A stretch of 64,000 nt of DNA. Source: Fistularia commersonii (Eukaryota; Chordata; Actinopteri; Syngnathiformes; Fistulariidae). The stretch is from contig JBBMNZ010000027.1 in NCBI GenBank assembly GCA_037954325.1, positions 4,133,501 to 4,197,500 on the forward strand. Reading direction: 5' to 3'. The notes below the pieces were generated by a model. The model made no database searches. It worked only from the letters and a program-made list of their open reading frames with translations, and had not been told where the DNA came from. Shown piece by piece: positions 63,101 through 64,000 of this stretch (the first letter of the stretch is position 1; the number at the start of each line of letters is the position of its first letter). A program made the position numbers and the translations under genes.

Positions 63101-63950
63101 AATTGGTCAGATCACATAATAGTCCTGTTAAAATGAGCCGCGCATTTATTTCACATTTTTTGATTTTTACCAATGTATTATCATATATGTATGGCTACAG
63201 AACCTGCAGTGATACATCACTATTACACTATTTCTTTGGATATTCAACTACATTAGCAATACATGGGATGCTCTAGAGGTTGGACCGAAATGTCACCGGA
63301 AGAACTGCAGGGGAAAAGTAAAGTAACACATTCCTTACACAAAATCAAGAGCAGATCATTACACCTCATTAGGACCTGTTTCACTGCTGTGAAATAAAGG
63401 ACGACAGAATTATTATATTTGTGGATAAGCAGCCAAGAAGTCAAAGATTAATGGGGGCTGTGAAATTAAAATAAATGAGATATAATAATTGAGAAATTAA
63501 AATAAATTCTCTTATGTATTCAATGTTTGCAATGATGGCAGCTCACTACAGCAGCTTTGTTCTGCTTTGTATTGCAGGGAGTACGGCTTGCATGTCTTGC
63601 ATGCCCTTCTTGTTAATAAAATATTTTTTTTCCTGGTTCCTTGAAGATCCTGGAATATGTTCCATATTTGTGCAAACTCTGCACTGGAAGGTTGTCCTGG
63701 AGAAGCAGCTGCAGTCTGGGAGTCTCTCAGACAGGAGTCCAGGAAGGCGCAGTTCTCTGGAAACCTCTACGATATGTGTGCCAGCAGAACCACCCTGGCA
63801 CCCAGCACCGTGCCTGCAGCCCAGACCCCCCCCACCTCTGAACAGACCAACCAGGAGACACTGAAAGGCCAGACATTCAAGAACAACCCCACTCTCACCA
63901 CATTCATTTTCCCCATTTGCAGCACTTTATTAGCGCTGCCTCGGCTCTAG
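60147..63950 (+). CDS. nrn1l: NRN1L, neuritin-like GPI-anchored protein
   Basis: Three exons: 60147-60204, 62164-62311 (or from 62161) and 63647-63950, giving 169 or 170 residues. A signal peptide is at the start (AAMLLPITFCL). The mature domain has the neuritin six-cysteine pattern: SCGSIYKSFAQCLLTLGDSL, DAICRSWNMFHICANSAL, EGCPGEAAAVWESLRQE, NLYDMCASRTT. The C-terminus TTFIFPICSTLLALPRL is hydrophobic and suits GPI-anchor addition after a Ser/Thr/Pro-rich stretch. Family members are secreted or anchored at the neuronal surface and promote neurite growth. EAAAVWESL and TNQETL are close to mammalian NRN1L rather than NRN1. The codons spanning both junctions fit (AG joined to A TCC gives RS). 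Two ATGs stand in tandem; the first has A at -3. Confidence 0.92.
60205..62160 (+). other. nrn1l: nrn1l intron 1
   Basis: 2 kb with a short GC-richer part near 60.75-60.95 kb and no other recognisable element. Confidence 0.65.
62312..63646 (+). other. nrn1l: nrn1l intron 2
   Basis: 1.3 kb of AT-rich sequence between gtgaat (62312) and ttgaag (63646). No other feature is seen. Confidence 0.65.
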
Positions 63951-64000
63951 TTAGCTCTTCTTACACTGTGCTACGTTTCCGTGAGCACCAGGTTTCCTCC

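Overview
This is nuclear DNA from a vertebrate, almost certainly a ray-finned (teleost) fish. The genes have many short exons with GT-AG introns. The proteins read as one-to-one vertebrate orthologues with fish-like divergence, CA/GT microsatellites are abundant, and there are relics of LINEs of the kind common in fish genomes. There are no bacterial operons, insertion sequences or CRISPR arrays. The gene set (nudt21, ogfod1, tradd, gnao1, cog4, gfod2, thap11, nrn1l) is spread over 16q12-q22 in human, so the window is a compact, rearranged equivalent of that region.

Layout, left to right. nudt21 (+, 3' half only, 231-1949) encodes the 25-kDa subunit of cleavage factor Im. ogfod1 (+, 13 exons, 4755-13164) encodes the ribosomal prolyl hydroxylase. 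tradd (+, 4 coding exons, 16011-21507) encodes the TNF-receptor death-domain adaptor. gnao1 (+, 8 exons, 24558-29053) encodes G-protein alpha-o. cog4 (-, 19 exons, 31501-37993) encodes a Golgi tethering subunit and lies tail-to-tail with gnao1. An unnamed gene (-, 4 exons, 38980-42669) encodes three BED zinc fingers and a coiled coil. gfod2 (-, 2 coding exons, 46960-49639) encodes a Rossmann-fold oxidoreductase-like protein. thap11 (+, single exon, 55130-55957) encodes a THAP zinc-finger regulator. nrn1l (+, 3 exons, 60147-63950) encodes a neuritin-like GPI-anchored protein. For the spliced genes the exon phases add up to an intact frame, with totals of 525, 292, 354, 773, 482, 384 and 169 or 170 residues; thap11 is one uninterrupted 275-codon frame.

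These are independent housekeeping and signalling genes, not a pathway cluster. Space between them holds microsatellites, a 33-bp minisatellite in ogfod1 intron 1, and decayed LINE fragments near 8.0, 43.5 and 53.3 kb. Promoter-like islands occur upstream of tradd, gnao1, cog4 and thap11. The least familiar item is the triple-BED gene, whose two middle exons are clearly copies of each other. The most interesting regulatory observation is a pair of ZNF143/THAP11-type sites just upstream of thap11 itself. I see no wholly new multi-gene system. All identifications are by reading translations against remembered protein families; no search was run.
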